A stretch of 39,441 nucleotides of DNA from Phycisphaerae bacterium (GCA_021736645.1 JAIPFM010000016.1:1-39441); one strand, 5' to 3'; positions 17,937-26,174 are shown, counted from the stretch's first letter. The notes: a model not told the origin generated them from the sequence alone. Program-made: numbers and translations.

Positions 17937-17997
17937 TAGGAGCAGCCCCAAATGAATGGGGCACTAATATTCAGGGGGGGCATGGAGCCCGACATCG

Positions 17998-18579
17998 TTG
18001 AATAGTATATTGGACAATTCAATCCCGGTGGAGTGGTCCCTGGTGGATGATACCAAGGAGGCCTTTGAAACCTTTGTCAAGGCACACATGAAAAAGGCCT
18101 ATTTTGTGGCCCTGGGCCTCGTGGGCAACCATGACGATGCCCTTGAACTGTCACAGGAGGCCTTTTCCAAGGCCTATCAACACAGGCGTTCGCTCAATGC
18201 CCAGGGCAAGTTCTATCCGTGGTTCTACCAAATTTTGCGAAATTTGTGTATCAGCCACCTGCGCAAGCGCAAGCACCGGCGTACGTTGCCCATGGACATG
18301 CCCGACGGCCAGACCCTGGACGTACCCTCATCGCCGGGTTTTGAGCCTGACGCCATTGCCGAGCGCAACGAGACCAAGGACCTGGTCTGGAAGGCCATCG
18401 GGGCCCTGGAACCGAAGCACAGAGAGGTGATTATCTTAAGACACTTTCAAAACTTATCTTATGAAGAAATGGCCCAGTTGCTCTTCTGCAACAAAGGGAC
18501 CGTAACCAGCCGTTTATATTATGCTCGCAAACGACTCAAAGAAGTCCTCGAACAAGAGAAAGGAGGTCAGCCTGTATGA
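17998..18579 (+). CDS. ECF-type RNA polymerase sigma factor
   Basis: A 193-residue sigma factor with region 2 (ALELSQEAFSKAYQHRRSL then FYPWFYQILRNLCISHLRKR) and region 4 (LEPKHREVIILRHFQNLSYEEMAQLL, KGTVTSRLYYARKRLKEVL). Region 3 is missing, as in ECF factors. The first in-frame codon with support is TTG 17998, with GGAG ten bases before it; an ATG at 17982 is out of frame and quickly stopped. Its stop overlaps the next gene by ATGA. The adjacent zinc-finger membrane protein is its likely anti-sigma factor, so release from the membrane is the expected switch. The RpoE-like promoter just upstream suggests it reads its own gene and the YbjQ, NfeD and paraslipin genes behind it. Confidence 0.93.
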   Translation: MNSILDNSIPVEWSLVDDTKEAFETFVKAHMKKAYFVALGLVGNHDDALELSQEAFSKAYQHRRSLNAQGKFYPWFYQILRNLCISHLRKRKHRRTLPMDMPDGQTLDVPSSPGFEPDAIAERNETKDLVWKAIGALEPKHREVIILRHFQNLSYEEMAQLLFCNKGTVTSRLYYARKRLKEVLEQEKGGQPV

Positions 18580-19022
18580 CCTGCCGGGACAACAAAGATT
18601 TGATGATGGCCTATCTCGACGGCGAGCTGGATGACAAGCAAACCAAGATGTTACAGGAACATCTGGCCCAGTGCACCCAGTGCTCAAAAGAATTGGAAGA
18701 ATTCAAGTCCCTCAAGTCAATGACCGATAATATTGTTTTATCAGAGCCTGAAGATCAGGTCTGGCAGCGTTACTGGGATAACGTGTACAACCGGGTGGAA
18801 CGCGGCATCGGATGGATGCTCATGTCCATGGCCGGTGTCTGCCTGGCGGTCTTTGGAGGTTTTAAAATGGTTGAGTGTATTGTCACCGACCCCTCGGTGA
18901 GCCTGTTTTTAAAGGTGGCCCTACTGGTCATGATTCTGGGGCTCAGCATCTTGCTGATTTCGATCATGCGGGAAAGGCTCTACTTCTGGAAGCATGACAG
19001 ATATCGTCATGTCAGGAGATAG
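18576..19022 (+). CDS. Membrane zinc-finger anti-sigma factor (ZAS type)
   Basis: A 148-residue protein with an N-terminal cytoplasmic zinc-binding anti-sigma domain: the motif HLAQCTQC gives His29, Cys33 and Cys36 (HxxxCxxC), preceded by MMAYLDGELDD as in this family. Two hydrophobic helices follow (about residues 85-110 and 112-138), with very little between them, so the periplasmic part is tiny. The ribosome binding site is a near perfect AAAGGAGGT eight bases before ATG 18576, which overlaps the sigma stop (ATGA). It should hold the upstream sigma factor inactive. Because almost no periplasmic domain exists, the signal may be membrane state or zinc/redox change rather than a periplasmic ligand; that is inference. 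Confidence 0.88.
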   Translation: MTCRDNKDLMMAYLDGELDDKQTKMLQEHLAQCTQCSKELEEFKSLKSMTDNIVLSEPEDQVWQRYWDNVYNRVERGIGWMLMSMAGVCLAVFGGFKMVECIVTDPSVSLFLKVALLVMILGLSILLISIMRERLYFWKHDRYRHVRR

Positions 19023-19025
19023 GTT

Positions 19026-19340
19026 ATGTATCTATCCACGAACAATGAAATCGTCGGCAAGAAAATTGTCAAGCATGTTGGTCTGGTCAAGGGTAATACG
19101 ATCCGTGCCAGACACATAGGACACGACATCCTGGCAGTCCTTCGTAATATGGTGGGCGGGGAGATTACGGATTATACCAAGATGATGGCTGAATCCAGGG
19201 AACAGGCCCTCGATCGTATGATGGAAGAGGCCAGAGACCTCGGTGCCAATGCGATTGTGCATATCGACTTTTCCACCTCCTCCGTGATGGGCGGCGCGTC
19301 TGAAATCCTGGCTTACGGTACAGCCGTGGTGGTGGAATAA
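19026..19340 (+). CDS. YbjQ/UPF0145 family protein
   Basis: A 104-residue protein of the YbjQ family (small, pentamer-forming in solved structures; function not known). Family marks are the start STNNEIVGKKIVKHVGLVKG, the middle REQALDRMMEEARDLGANAI and the end ILAYGTAVVVE. No signal peptide or membrane helix. AGGAG lies seven bases before the ATG, three bases after the anti-sigma stop, so it is in the same operon. Its place between an anti-sigma factor and the NfeD/paraslipin pair hints at a part in membrane stress, without direct evidence. Confidence 0.85.
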   Translation: MYLSTNNEIVGKKIVKHVGLVKGNTIRARHIGHDILAVLRNMVGGEITDYTKMMAESREQALDRMMEEARDLGANAIVHIDFSTSSVMGGASEILAYGTAVVVE

Positions 19341-19361
19341 CCTTTTTGAAAGGGACAGACT

Positions 19362-19829
19362 ATGGAATGGGAATGGATCAAAGCGTATCTTCACCCTGAA
19401 TTGATCTGGTTTCTGGTGGGTCTGGTCATGCTGCTGCTGGAATTTGCCCTGCCCGGTTTGATAATCTTCTTCTTTGGCGTGGGCGCATGGATCGTGGCTG
19501 GCCTGTGCTTTTTCTTTCCAGCACTGGCCATGAAATGGCAGCTCCTGATCTTTCTGGTGACATCGGTCGTGTGCCTTTTGGTTCTGAGAAAATTGCTTAA
19601 AAGGGTCTTTTTCGGGCGCATCGTGGGCGATCCCAGCGGCTTGGAGTACGCTGATGAAAACATCGGCAAGGAAGCCATGGTTGAAACACGGATCGCCCCG
19701 CACGCCCCCGGCAAGATCGAGCTCAACGGGACACTCTGGGAAGCCGTTTCAGAGCATACCATTGAAGCCGATACTACCGTAAGAATTGTTGCCAAAGACA
19801 ACCTGACGTTTACAGTGAAACCGACCTGA
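19362..19829 (+). CDS. NfeD family membrane protein (short form)
   Basis: A 155-residue protein with two or three membrane helices in the first 85 residues (FLVGLVMLLLEFALPGLIIF, then GVGAWIVAGLCFFFPAL, then LLIFLVTSVVCLLVLRKLL) and a C-terminal OB-like beta domain (VETRIAPHAPGKIELNGTLW, then TIEADTTVRIV). It is the short NfeD type without the N-terminal serine-protease part. NfeD proteins are almost always paired with stomatin-like genes, and the next gene is one. Start ATG follows AAAGGGACAGACT. It probably forms a membrane complex with the paraslipin below. Confidence 0.9.
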   Translation: MEWEWIKAYLHPELIWFLVGLVMLLLEFALPGLIIFFFGVGAWIVAGLCFFFPALAMKWQLLIFLVTSVVCLLVLRKLLKRVFFGRIVGDPSGLEYADENIGKEAMVETRIAPHAPGKIELNGTLWEAVSEHTIEADTTVRIVAKDNLTFTVKPT

Positions 19830-19852
19830 TCACGAGGAAAAGGAGACCCACC

Positions 19853-20812
19853 ATGACATCTCTAATAGCCCAAGGAAACTCAGACATTGTGACCACCACT
19901 ATCATCCTCGGCCTGATTGTCTTCGCCCTGGTCATATTCTTCAAAACGATTCGGATCGTTCCACAAAAGGAAGCCTTTATTGTGGAGCGTCTGGGAAAAT
20001 ACTCCAAGACGCTGGAAGCGGGATTCCACATCCTTTTCCCCTTTATCGACAAGGTGTCCTACAAACACACACTCAAGGAGCAGGCCGTGGATGTGGCGCC
20101 TCAGCAGTGCATTACCAAGGACAACATCTCCGTGGAAGTCGACGGTATCCTCTACATGATGGTCGTGGATCCGAAAAGGGCCTCCTACGGTATTGACCAC
20201 TATCGATTCGCGTCCACACAACTGGCCCAGACCACCATGCGTAGTGTCATAGGCAAGCTGGACCTGGACAAGACGTTTGAAGAACGCGAAAACATCAATC
20301 ACGTGATCGTGGCCGCGGTGGACAAGGCGTCCGACCCCTGGGGTGTGAAGGTCACACGCTACGAAGTCAAGAACATCATTCCGCCTCAGAGCATCAAGGA
20401 TGCCATGGAGAAGCAGATGAGGGCCGAGCGGGAAAAACGGGCACTCATTGCGGAATCCGAAGGTGATCGCCAGGCCAAGATCAACCGGGCAGAAGGAGAG
20501 CGATCAGAAACGATCGCCCGATCCGAAGGTGAGAAGCAAAAACGCGTCAATGAAGCCGAGGGCCGAGCCTTTGAAATTGAAAAGGTCGCTGAAGCCACGG
20601 CTGAGGGTATCCGTCGAATCGCCCTCGCCATCAACGAACAGGGCGGTACCCAGGCCGTGAACCTGAGAATCGCAGAGCAGTATCTCAACGAGTTCGGCAA
20701 ACTGGCCAAGACCAACAACACCATGATCATTCCCTCGGATCTGGCGGACATTGCAGGCATGATCAAGGCGGCCTCGTCAGTATTAAAAGATAAACAGACA
20801 CCCGCTGCTTGA
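19853..20812 (+). CDS. Paraslipin, stomatin/QmcA-like SPFH protein
   Basis: A 319-residue SPFH-domain protein anchored by an N-terminal helix (about residues 13-33, TTIILGLIVFALVIFF). The SPFH core begins IVPQKEAFIVERLGKYSKTL and includes EVDGILYMMVVDP, DLDKTFEERENIN and VTRYEVKNIIPPQSI. A charged helix rich in Glu and Ala (about 180-245, with repeats like AEGERSETIARSEGEKQK) should form the oligomerisation coil. The protein is expected to make ring-like membrane assemblies with NfeD. AAGGAG lies seven bases before ATG. It closes the sigma/anti-sigma/YbjQ/NfeD series; the next gene, asnS, is 69 bases away and has its own leader hairpin. Confidence 0.93.
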   Translation: MTSLIAQGNSDIVTTTIILGLIVFALVIFFKTIRIVPQKEAFIVERLGKYSKTLEAGFHILFPFIDKVSYKHTLKEQAVDVAPQQCITKDNISVEVDGILYMMVVDPKRASYGIDHYRFASTQLAQTTMRSVIGKLDLDKTFEERENINHVIVAAVDKASDPWGVKVTRYEVKNIIPPQSIKDAMEKQMRAEREKRALIAESEGDRQAKINRAEGERSETIARSEGEKQKRVNEAEGRAFEIEKVAEATAEGIRRIALAINEQGGTQAVNLRIAEQYLNEFGKLAKTNNTMIIPSDLADIAGMIKAASSVLKDKQTPAA

Positions 20813-20826
20813 CGCCGTGTTCGGTG

Positions 20827-20872
20827 CCCCTTATCCTATGGCACATTCACATGAAGGCCATTTGATAAGGGG
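20827..20872 (+). promoter_or_regulatory. Hairpin that pairs off the asnS ribosome binding site
   Basis: A perfect 9-base stem, CCCCTTATC (20827-20835) with GATAAGGGG (20864-20872), continues through a 2x2 internal loop into a second stem, ATGGC (20838-20842) with GCCAT (20857-20861), and a 14-base loop. The right arm contains the AAGGGG Shine-Dalgarno sequence nine bases before ATG 20882. No T-run follows, so it is not a terminator. Translational control of asnS is the natural reading. Confidence 0.65.
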
Positions 20873-20881
20873 TATCCCGTG

Positions 20882-22387
20882 ATGAGTCAATCAGTCAGCA
20901 TAAATAAGCTAAATGAACACGTCGATCAGCAGGTCACACTTCAGGGATGGATGGCCAGGAACCGGCCATCCGGCAAGGTCCAGTTTCTGGTGCTCCGGGA
21001 CGGCACAGGTCTGTGTCAGTGTGTGATTGAAAAGGGTGTCCTGCCGGACGACCTGTTTGATCAAGTCAAGCGCCTGGGCCAGGAATCCTCCATGGCCGTC
21101 ACCGGTACGGTGCGTGCCGAAGAACGCAGTGTGGGCGGCCACGAACTGGCAGTCACAGATGTCCGGATCATCGGCCCTGCCGTGGATTACCCCATTACAC
21201 CCAAATCGCACGGCACAGAGTTTCTCATGAGGCACCGTCACCTGCACCTGCGGTCGCAGCGGCAGTGGGCCATCGGCAAGATCCGCCACACCGTCGTGGA
21301 TGCCATTCGACGATTCTTTAATGACAACGGCTTCACCCTGATCGACACACCGATCTTCACCACCATCGCCGGTGAAGAGGTGGGCTCTCTGTTTGAAGTC
21401 GACTACTTTGGCGATCCCATTCACCTGACCCAGACCGGGCAGCTCTACCTTGAGACCGCGGCCATGAGTTACGGTAAGGTGTACTGTTTTGGCCCCACTT
21501 TCAGGGCTGAAAAGAGCAAAACCCGCCGTCACCTCACAGAATTCTGGATGGTCGAACCGGAGGTGGCATTTATTGACCTGCCCGGCTTGCTCGAACTGGC
21601 TGAGACTTTTGTGTCATCGATTGTATCGCGCGTGCTCGCAGACAACCGCTCTGAATTGGAGCAGCTCGAAGCCGACATACCAGCCCTGGAAAAAATCCAG
21701 GCCCCGTTTTATCGCCTGACCTATACCGAATGCGTGGATATCCTCACCTCGGACCGGACCAGGACCTTTCTGGCACAACAGATGACCGAGTTTCAAACAC
21801 AGAAAGCAATTATCGAATCACGCATATCAGAACTGGAAACGCAGCAACAGGGTTCCGTGAAGCAGTGGCAGAAGGACAAAATCGCCGCAGAACTGATTGA
21901 CCTCAGGAGCGAACAGAGCGAGCTGGACACAAAGATTGAAAACAACCCCAAACACGCAGAACTCGCAGCCAACTTTCAATGGGGCAAGGATCTGGGCGGT
22001 TCCGATGAGACCATCATCTCCATGATGCACGACAAACCCGTATTCGTGACCCACTATCCTCGTAAGGCCAAGGCCTTTTACATGAAGACCGACCGAAGCA
22101 ATGAACAGGTCGTGGAGAACTTCGACTGCCTGGCCCCGGCCGGTTTCGGCGAAATCATTGGCGGGTCTGTCAGGGAGGACGACTACGACACACTCATCAA
22201 TCGGGTGAAAGAGGAAGGTCTGACCCCTGAAAACTACAGTTGGTATCTTGATTTACGGAAATACGGCACAGTCCCGCACGGAGGCTTTGGCCTGGGTGTG
22301 GAGCGGACCGTGGCCTGGATCACCGGTGAAAAGCACATCCGACAGTGCATCCCCTTCCCACGCATGATGGACAAAGTATATATTTAA
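20882..22387 (+). CDS. asnS: Asparaginyl-tRNA synthetase with coiled-coil insertion
   Basis: Class IIb synthetase that charges tRNA-Asn. The N-terminal OB fold (VTLQGWMARNRPSGKVQFLV) binds the anticodon, and the catalytic part has HLHLRSQRQWAIG, motif 2 as TFRAEKSKTRRHLTEFWMVE and motif 3 as GGFGLGVERTVAWITG. AsnRS-like signatures are QTGQLYLETAA and FGEIIGGSVRE. At 501 residues it is longer than the 466 of E. coli, because about 60 extra residues rich in Glu, Gln, Lys and Leu (around 290-360) sit between YTECVDIL and FQWGKDLGGSDE. ATG 20882 is chosen over GTG 20879 because of the AAGGGG spacing. The hairpin before it suggests controlled translation. Confidence 0.95.
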   Translation: MSQSVSINKLNEHVDQQVTLQGWMARNRPSGKVQFLVLRDGTGLCQCVIEKGVLPDDLFDQVKRLGQESSMAVTGTVRAEERSVGGHELAVTDVRIIGPAVDYPITPKSHGTEFLMRHRHLHLRSQRQWAIGKIRHTVVDAIRRFFNDNGFTLIDTPIFTTIAGEEVGSLFEVDYFGDPIHLTQTGQLYLETAAMSYGKVYCFGPTFRAEKSKTRRHLTEFWMVEPEVAFIDLPGLLELAETFVSSIVSRVLADNRSELEQLEADIPALEKIQAPFYRLTYTECVDILTSDRTRTFLAQQMTEFQTQKAIIESRISELETQQQGSVKQWQKDKIAAELIDLRSEQSELDTKIENNPKHAELAANFQWGKDLGGSDETIISMMHDKPVFVTHYPRKAKAFYMKTDRSNEQVVENFDCLAPAGFGEIIGGSVREDDYDTLINRVKEEGLTPENYSWYLDLRKYGTVPHGGFGLGVERTVAWITGEKHIRQCIPFPRMMDKVYI

Positions 22388-22390
22388 ACA

Positions 22391-22471
22391 GTTTTCAGTG
22401 TTGGGTTTTGAGTGTTCAGTAGAACCACTTGCCTGCCCAATGCCAAAAACTGCATATTGCAAACTGAAAAC
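22391..22471. repeat. Intergenic repeat-like spacer with inverted ends
   Basis: The 92-base gap between asnS and prmC is low in complexity and starts and ends with perfect inverted arms, GTTTTCAGT (22391-22399) and ACTGAAAAC (22463-22471). Inside are related words such as GGGTTTTGAGTGTTCAGT and TGCATATTGCAAACTG. It resembles the dispersed CACTGAAAACTG-type intergenic repeats I know from environmental bacterial genomes, but no second copy is in this window. Confidence 0.4.
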
Positions 22472-22479
22472 CAATTACT

Positions 22480-23337
22480 ATGCAGACCTGGACTATTAAA
22501 GCATTGCTGGACTGGATTACGCCCTTTCTTGGAGACAAGCAGGTGGATGCGCCGCGATTGTGTGCGGAATTTCTGATGTGTCACGTGTTGGGCAAGCAGC
22601 GAATAGAATTGTATACTCAATTTGACCAGGTGGTGCCGGCTGACCAACTGGCTCAGCTCAGGGCCCTGGTCAAGCGCGCCAGTGACCATGAGCCTGTGGC
22701 CTATCTGGTGGGGAAAACGGAATTTTACTCCCTGGAATTGAATGTGCGTCCAGGTTGTCTGATTCCCAGGCCGGAAACAGAGATGCTGGTGCAGCATGCC
22801 ATCGAATTGTTGCGCACACGAAAGGGTCAGCAGTCCGTCCTGGATCTGTGTACCGGCAGCGGCTGCATCGCAGCCGCCATCGCGCACAATGTCAAAGATG
22901 CCCATGTCACGGCCACAGACCTGTCTCAGGATGCCCTGGATATTGCCGCTGAAAACTGCCTGAAACACCGGCTTTCTGAACGCATCACGTTATTGCAGGG
23001 AGACTTGCTATCGCCTGTTGCTTCCAGTCCCTTTGACCTGATCGTATCCAACCCGCCCTATGTCAGTGAAGCGGAATACGCGGTCCTGGACAAGAATGTC
23101 AAGGAGTACGAACCCCGAGAGGCCTTGCTGGCCGGCCCCAAGGGCCTGGACATCTACGAACGATTGCTCTTGCAGGTTGAATCCCACCTCAAACCTGATG
23201 GCGTATTGATGCTGGAAATCGGGTATCTGCAGGGACCTGACGTCGTATCCATGCTGGAAAACACGAGCCTTTTCTCTCACATTCAAACCTACAAAGACAT
23301 GCAAAACCACGACCGTCTCGTGGTTGCCATTCGATAA
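22480..23337 (+). CDS. prmC: Peptide chain release factor N5-glutamine methyltransferase
   Basis: SAM enzyme that methylates the Gln of the GGQ motif in release factors RF1 and RF2. The 285 residues show the N-terminal helical release-factor-binding domain, then EPVAYLVGKTEFYSLEL and LIPRPETEMLV, the SAM motif VLDLCTGSGCIAAAIA, and the catalytic NPPYVSEAEY, all PrmC hallmarks. The usual neighbour prfA is not here; the gene instead follows asnS and the repeat-like spacer. No ribosome binding site is visible before ATG 22480, where the spacer's inverted arm ends. Confidence 0.94.
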   Translation: MQTWTIKALLDWITPFLGDKQVDAPRLCAEFLMCHVLGKQRIELYTQFDQVVPADQLAQLRALVKRASDHEPVAYLVGKTEFYSLELNVRPGCLIPRPETEMLVQHAIELLRTRKGQQSVLDLCTGSGCIAAAIAHNVKDAHVTATDLSQDALDIAAENCLKHRLSERITLLQGDLLSPVASSPFDLIVSNPPYVSEAEYAVLDKNVKEYEPREALLAGPKGLDIYERLLLQVESHLKPDGVLMLEIGYLQGPDVVSMLENTSLFSHIQTYKDMQNHDRLVVAIR

Positions 23338-23368
23338 TGATCTAATCTCACCAAAAGTCTTCAATTTC

Positions 23369-23397
23369 TTGACTTTCAAGGACTTTGGCGTTATTCT
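23369..23397 (+). promoter_or_regulatory. Candidate sigma-70 promoter of gyrA
   Basis: TTGACT (23369-23374, five of six) and TATTCT (23392-23397, four of six) are separated by exactly 17 bases. Transcription would start near 23404, before any of the possible gyrA start codons. Confidence 0.55.
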
Positions 23398-23481
23398 ATC
23401 CGGCTTGGACGGGGCTGATCCGCCCTGTTTTTCTTTGATGGTAAGCTAAACTTAGCTGCCCCCCATTTTGAGCCGGCCCGG

Positions 23482-26166
23482 ATGGCTTCAACGGCAATGC
23501 CTGGAGGCAGCAACGAGATTCCTATGATGAGTAAAGACAACGAAATAGAAGCATTCCATGAACAGTTTCAGGACATGCCGATCCTTGAGGAACTCAAGGC
23601 ATCCTACCTCAATTATGCCATGAGTGTCATTGTATCGCGTGCCCTGCCGGACGTGCGGGATGGCCTGAAGCCCTCGCAACGCCGTATCCTGGTGGCCATG
23701 AACGATTTGAATCTCGGCCCGCGAAGCAAACACAGAAAGTGTGCCAAGATCGTCGGTGACACGGGCGGCAACTACCACCCCCATGGCGATCAGGCCACAT
23801 ACGGCACCCTGGTCCGCCTGGGCCAGACCTGGAACATGCGATACCCGCTGGTGGACCCGCAGGGCAACTTCGGCAGTATAGACTCGGATCCGCCGGCTGC
23901 CATGCGTTATACCGAAGCACGCATGGCCTCCCCGGCCATGGAAATGCTTGATGATCTCAAGTACGATACTGTCGACTTTATCCCCAACTACGATGAGACC
24001 ACCACGGAACCGACCGTCCTGCCTGCCAAGTTTCCAAACCTGCTCGTCAATGGCTGTACGGGCATTGCTGTGGGTATGGCCACAAACATGGCCCCGCACA
24101 ATGTGTCGGAAGTCTGTGACGCCCTGCTCATGGTGCTGGACAAGCCCGAGACAGAGATCAAGGACATCCTCACGGTCCTGCCCGGTCCGGACTTTCCCAC
24201 AGGCGGCCTGATCTGCGGACGCAAGGGAATTCACGATGCCTATGCCACGGGCCGCGGCCACCTGAGAGTCCGCGGCAAGGTCCAGGTCGAGGATACCGGG
24301 CGCGGCAAGAGTCAGATCATTGTCACGGAAATTCCCTATATGGTGGTCAAGACCAATATTGTGTCCAAGATCGCCGATTGTGTGCGCGGCGGGCAAATGT
24401 CCGAGGTATCGGATGTGCGTGATGAATCCGATCGCCACGGCCTGCGTATTGTGGTGGAGATCAAGAAAGACTGCGACCCTGAGGTGGTGCTCAACAAACT
24501 GTACCGTTTCACCCAGTTGCAGACGACCTTTGCCATTGCCAACATCGCGCTGGTCAATGGACGCCCTGAAACGCTGAACATCAAGGAAATGTGCAGTTGT
24601 TTCCTGGATCACCGCAAGGTCGTGATTCGCCGGCGCACCCGATTCCTGCTCAAGCGGGCCCAAAATCGGGCGCACATCCTGGAGGGGTTGATCCTGGCCG
24701 TCAGTGACATTGATGAGATCATTGAGATCATCAAAAAGTCGCCGGATGCGCCCACCGCCAAGCTGAACCTGATGAAAAAGGCGCTTCGCCTGGCGGAATC
24801 CGAAACGCTGCGCAGGCTGCTGCCTGCCAAGTTTCTGGACGAAGCAACACAGGGCGACCACTTCCTCAGCGGTCCGCAGGCCGATGCCATCCTGACCATG
24901 CAGCTGCAGCGTCTGACAGGCCTGGAAATCGAAAAACTGGCCAAGGAATATGCGGAACTGGCCGAGAAAATAGATGGCTTTGAAGAAATCCTCAACAACG
25001 TTCACGTCCTGCTGGGGATCATTCGCGACGACATCAACGAGATCAAGGCCAAGTATGGCGACGCGCGACGGACTCAGATTACGCACGCTGTCAATATCAT
25101 GGAGGAGGAAGACCTCATCGCCGACGAAGAGGTCATTGTCACGATCAGTCACAGCGGCTATATCAAACGCATGCCGATTGACACCTATCGCAAGCAGAGT
25201 CGCGGGGGTCGGGGCATCATCGGATCTGACACCAAGGAAGGTGACTTTATCGAGCACCTGTTTGTGGCCTCCACGCATGACTACCTGCTGTTCTTTACGG
25301 ATCGGGGCAAATGTTACTGGCTCAAGGTCTATGGTATTCCCAGCATGTCGCGACAGAGCAAGGGCCGCAGCATTGTGAATCTGCTGGATCTCGGGGATCA
25401 ACAGGTCACCTCGATCATCAACGTGAGCAGCTTCGACGATGTGGAAGGCGAAGGCACCCGACAACTGATCATGGCGACGAAGAAGGGGATTGTCAAGAAG
25501 ACCGAACTCGCCGCCTACAGCAATCCTCGAACCACCGGCGTGATTGCCATCAACCTGGATGAAGACGATGCCCTGATCGGCGTGTCAGAGACCAGTGGTC
25601 AGCATCACATCATCCTGGGGACACGTCACGGTATGGCCATTCGCTTTGAAGAGACGCAAGCCCGATCGCTGGGGCGTGTATCGCGCGGCGTGAGGGGGAT
25701 CAAACTCAGAGGCGATGACGAAGTGGTCGGTATGATTGTCACGGACAATGATGAGGGTACGGACCTGCTCACGCTGTGTGAAAACGGCTATGGCAAACGC
25801 ACGAACCTGGATCAGTACCGCGTCCAGTCACGAGGCGGTTTGGGCCTGATTGATGTGAAGACCACGGACAAGACCGGACCCGTGGTGGTCATCAAACCTG
25901 TGACCGAAGGCATGGATCTCATGCTGATCACGGCCCAGGGCATGATCATTCGCACCGGCCTGGACGACATCCGGACCATCGGACGAAACACCCAGGGCGT
26001 TCGCCTGATCAACCTGAAGGAAAGCGACAGCCTGGTCGCCGCCGAAGTGATCCCTGCGGGTGACGACAGCGACAATGACGACGTGGATGAGAACGCGATC
26101 GACGATAGGGAGGCGCAGGCACAGGATCATCCGGATGCCTCGGACACCGAGACCTCTGACGAGTAA
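23482..26166 (+). CDS. gyrA: DNA gyrase subunit A
   Basis: Breakage-reunion subunit of DNA gyrase, which supercoils DNA with GyrB. The catalytic domain opens ELKASYLNYAMSVIVSRALP; the active-site Tyr143 is in AAMRYTEARMA. The C-terminal domain has repeating blades and a GyrA box, QSRGGRG, near base 25198, which marks gyrase rather than topoisomerase IV, and ends in a strongly acidic tail. The quinolone region reads HPHGDQATYGTLVR, so the positions of E. coli Ser83 and Asp87 are Gln104 and Gly108. The start is uncertain: 23482 gives 894 residues, while ATG 23524 or 23527 (MSKDNEIEAF) fits the family N-terminus better, and none has a good ribosome binding site. holA follows after 8 bases. Confidence 0.96.
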   Translation: MASTAMPGGSNEIPMMSKDNEIEAFHEQFQDMPILEELKASYLNYAMSVIVSRALPDVRDGLKPSQRRILVAMNDLNLGPRSKHRKCAKIVGDTGGNYHPHGDQATYGTLVRLGQTWNMRYPLVDPQGNFGSIDSDPPAAMRYTEARMASPAMEMLDDLKYDTVDFIPNYDETTTEPTVLPAKFPNLLVNGCTGIAVGMATNMAPHNVSEVCDALLMVLDKPETEIKDILTVLPGPDFPTGGLICGRKGIHDAYATGRGHLRVRGKVQVEDTGRGKSQIIVTEIPYMVVKTNIVSKIADCVRGGQMSEVSDVRDESDRHGLRIVVEIKKDCDPEVVLNKLYRFTQLQTTFAIANIALVNGRPETLNIKEMCSCFLDHRKVVIRRRTRFLLKRAQNRAHILEGLILAVSDIDEIIEIIKKSPDAPTAKLNLMKKALRLAESETLRRLLPAKFLDEATQGDHFLSGPQADAILTMQLQRLTGLEIEKLAKEYAELAEKIDGFEEILNNVHVLLGIIRDDINEIKAKYGDARRTQITHAVNIMEEEDLIADEEVIVTISHSGYIKRMPIDTYRKQSRGGRGIIGSDTKEGDFIEHLFVASTHDYLLFFTDRGKCYWLKVYGIPSMSRQSKGRSIVNLLDLGDQQVTSIINVSSFDDVEGEGTRQLIMATKKGIVKKTELAAYSNPRTTGVIAINLDEDDALIGVSETSGQHHIILGTRHGMAIRFEETQARSLGRVSRGVRGIKLRGDDEVVGMIVTDNDEGTDLLTLCENGYGKRTNLDQYRVQSRGGLGLIDVKTTDKTGPVVVIKPVTEGMDLMLITAQGMIIRTGLDDIRTIGRNTQGVRLINLKESDSLVAAEVIPAGDDSDNDDVDENAIDDREAQAQDHPDASDTETSDE

Positions 26167-26174
26167 TATAACGC

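Larger units (their letters stand above)
17554..17997. other. Divergent intergenic region between aceE and the ECF sigma gene
   Basis: These 444 bases hold the aceE promoter, the nested inverted repeat and the ECF-type promoter. A further small hairpin, GCCCC-AAATGAAT-GGGGC (17945-17962), lies in the leader of the sigma gene. A run of eight T (17903-17910) sits just before the ECF -35 element. No gene was recognised; a frame at 17758-17964 on the minus strand has no supporting features. Confidence 0.55.

Noticed and set aside
20827..20880. The asnS leader hairpin as a terminator of the paraslipin operon
   Set aside because: No T-run follows the stem; the right arm instead carries the asnS ribosome binding site.
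23488..25464. A 658-codon minus-strand frame inside gyrA
   Set aside because: Antisense shadow of a certain gene, with no domain and no ribosome binding site of its own that I could support.
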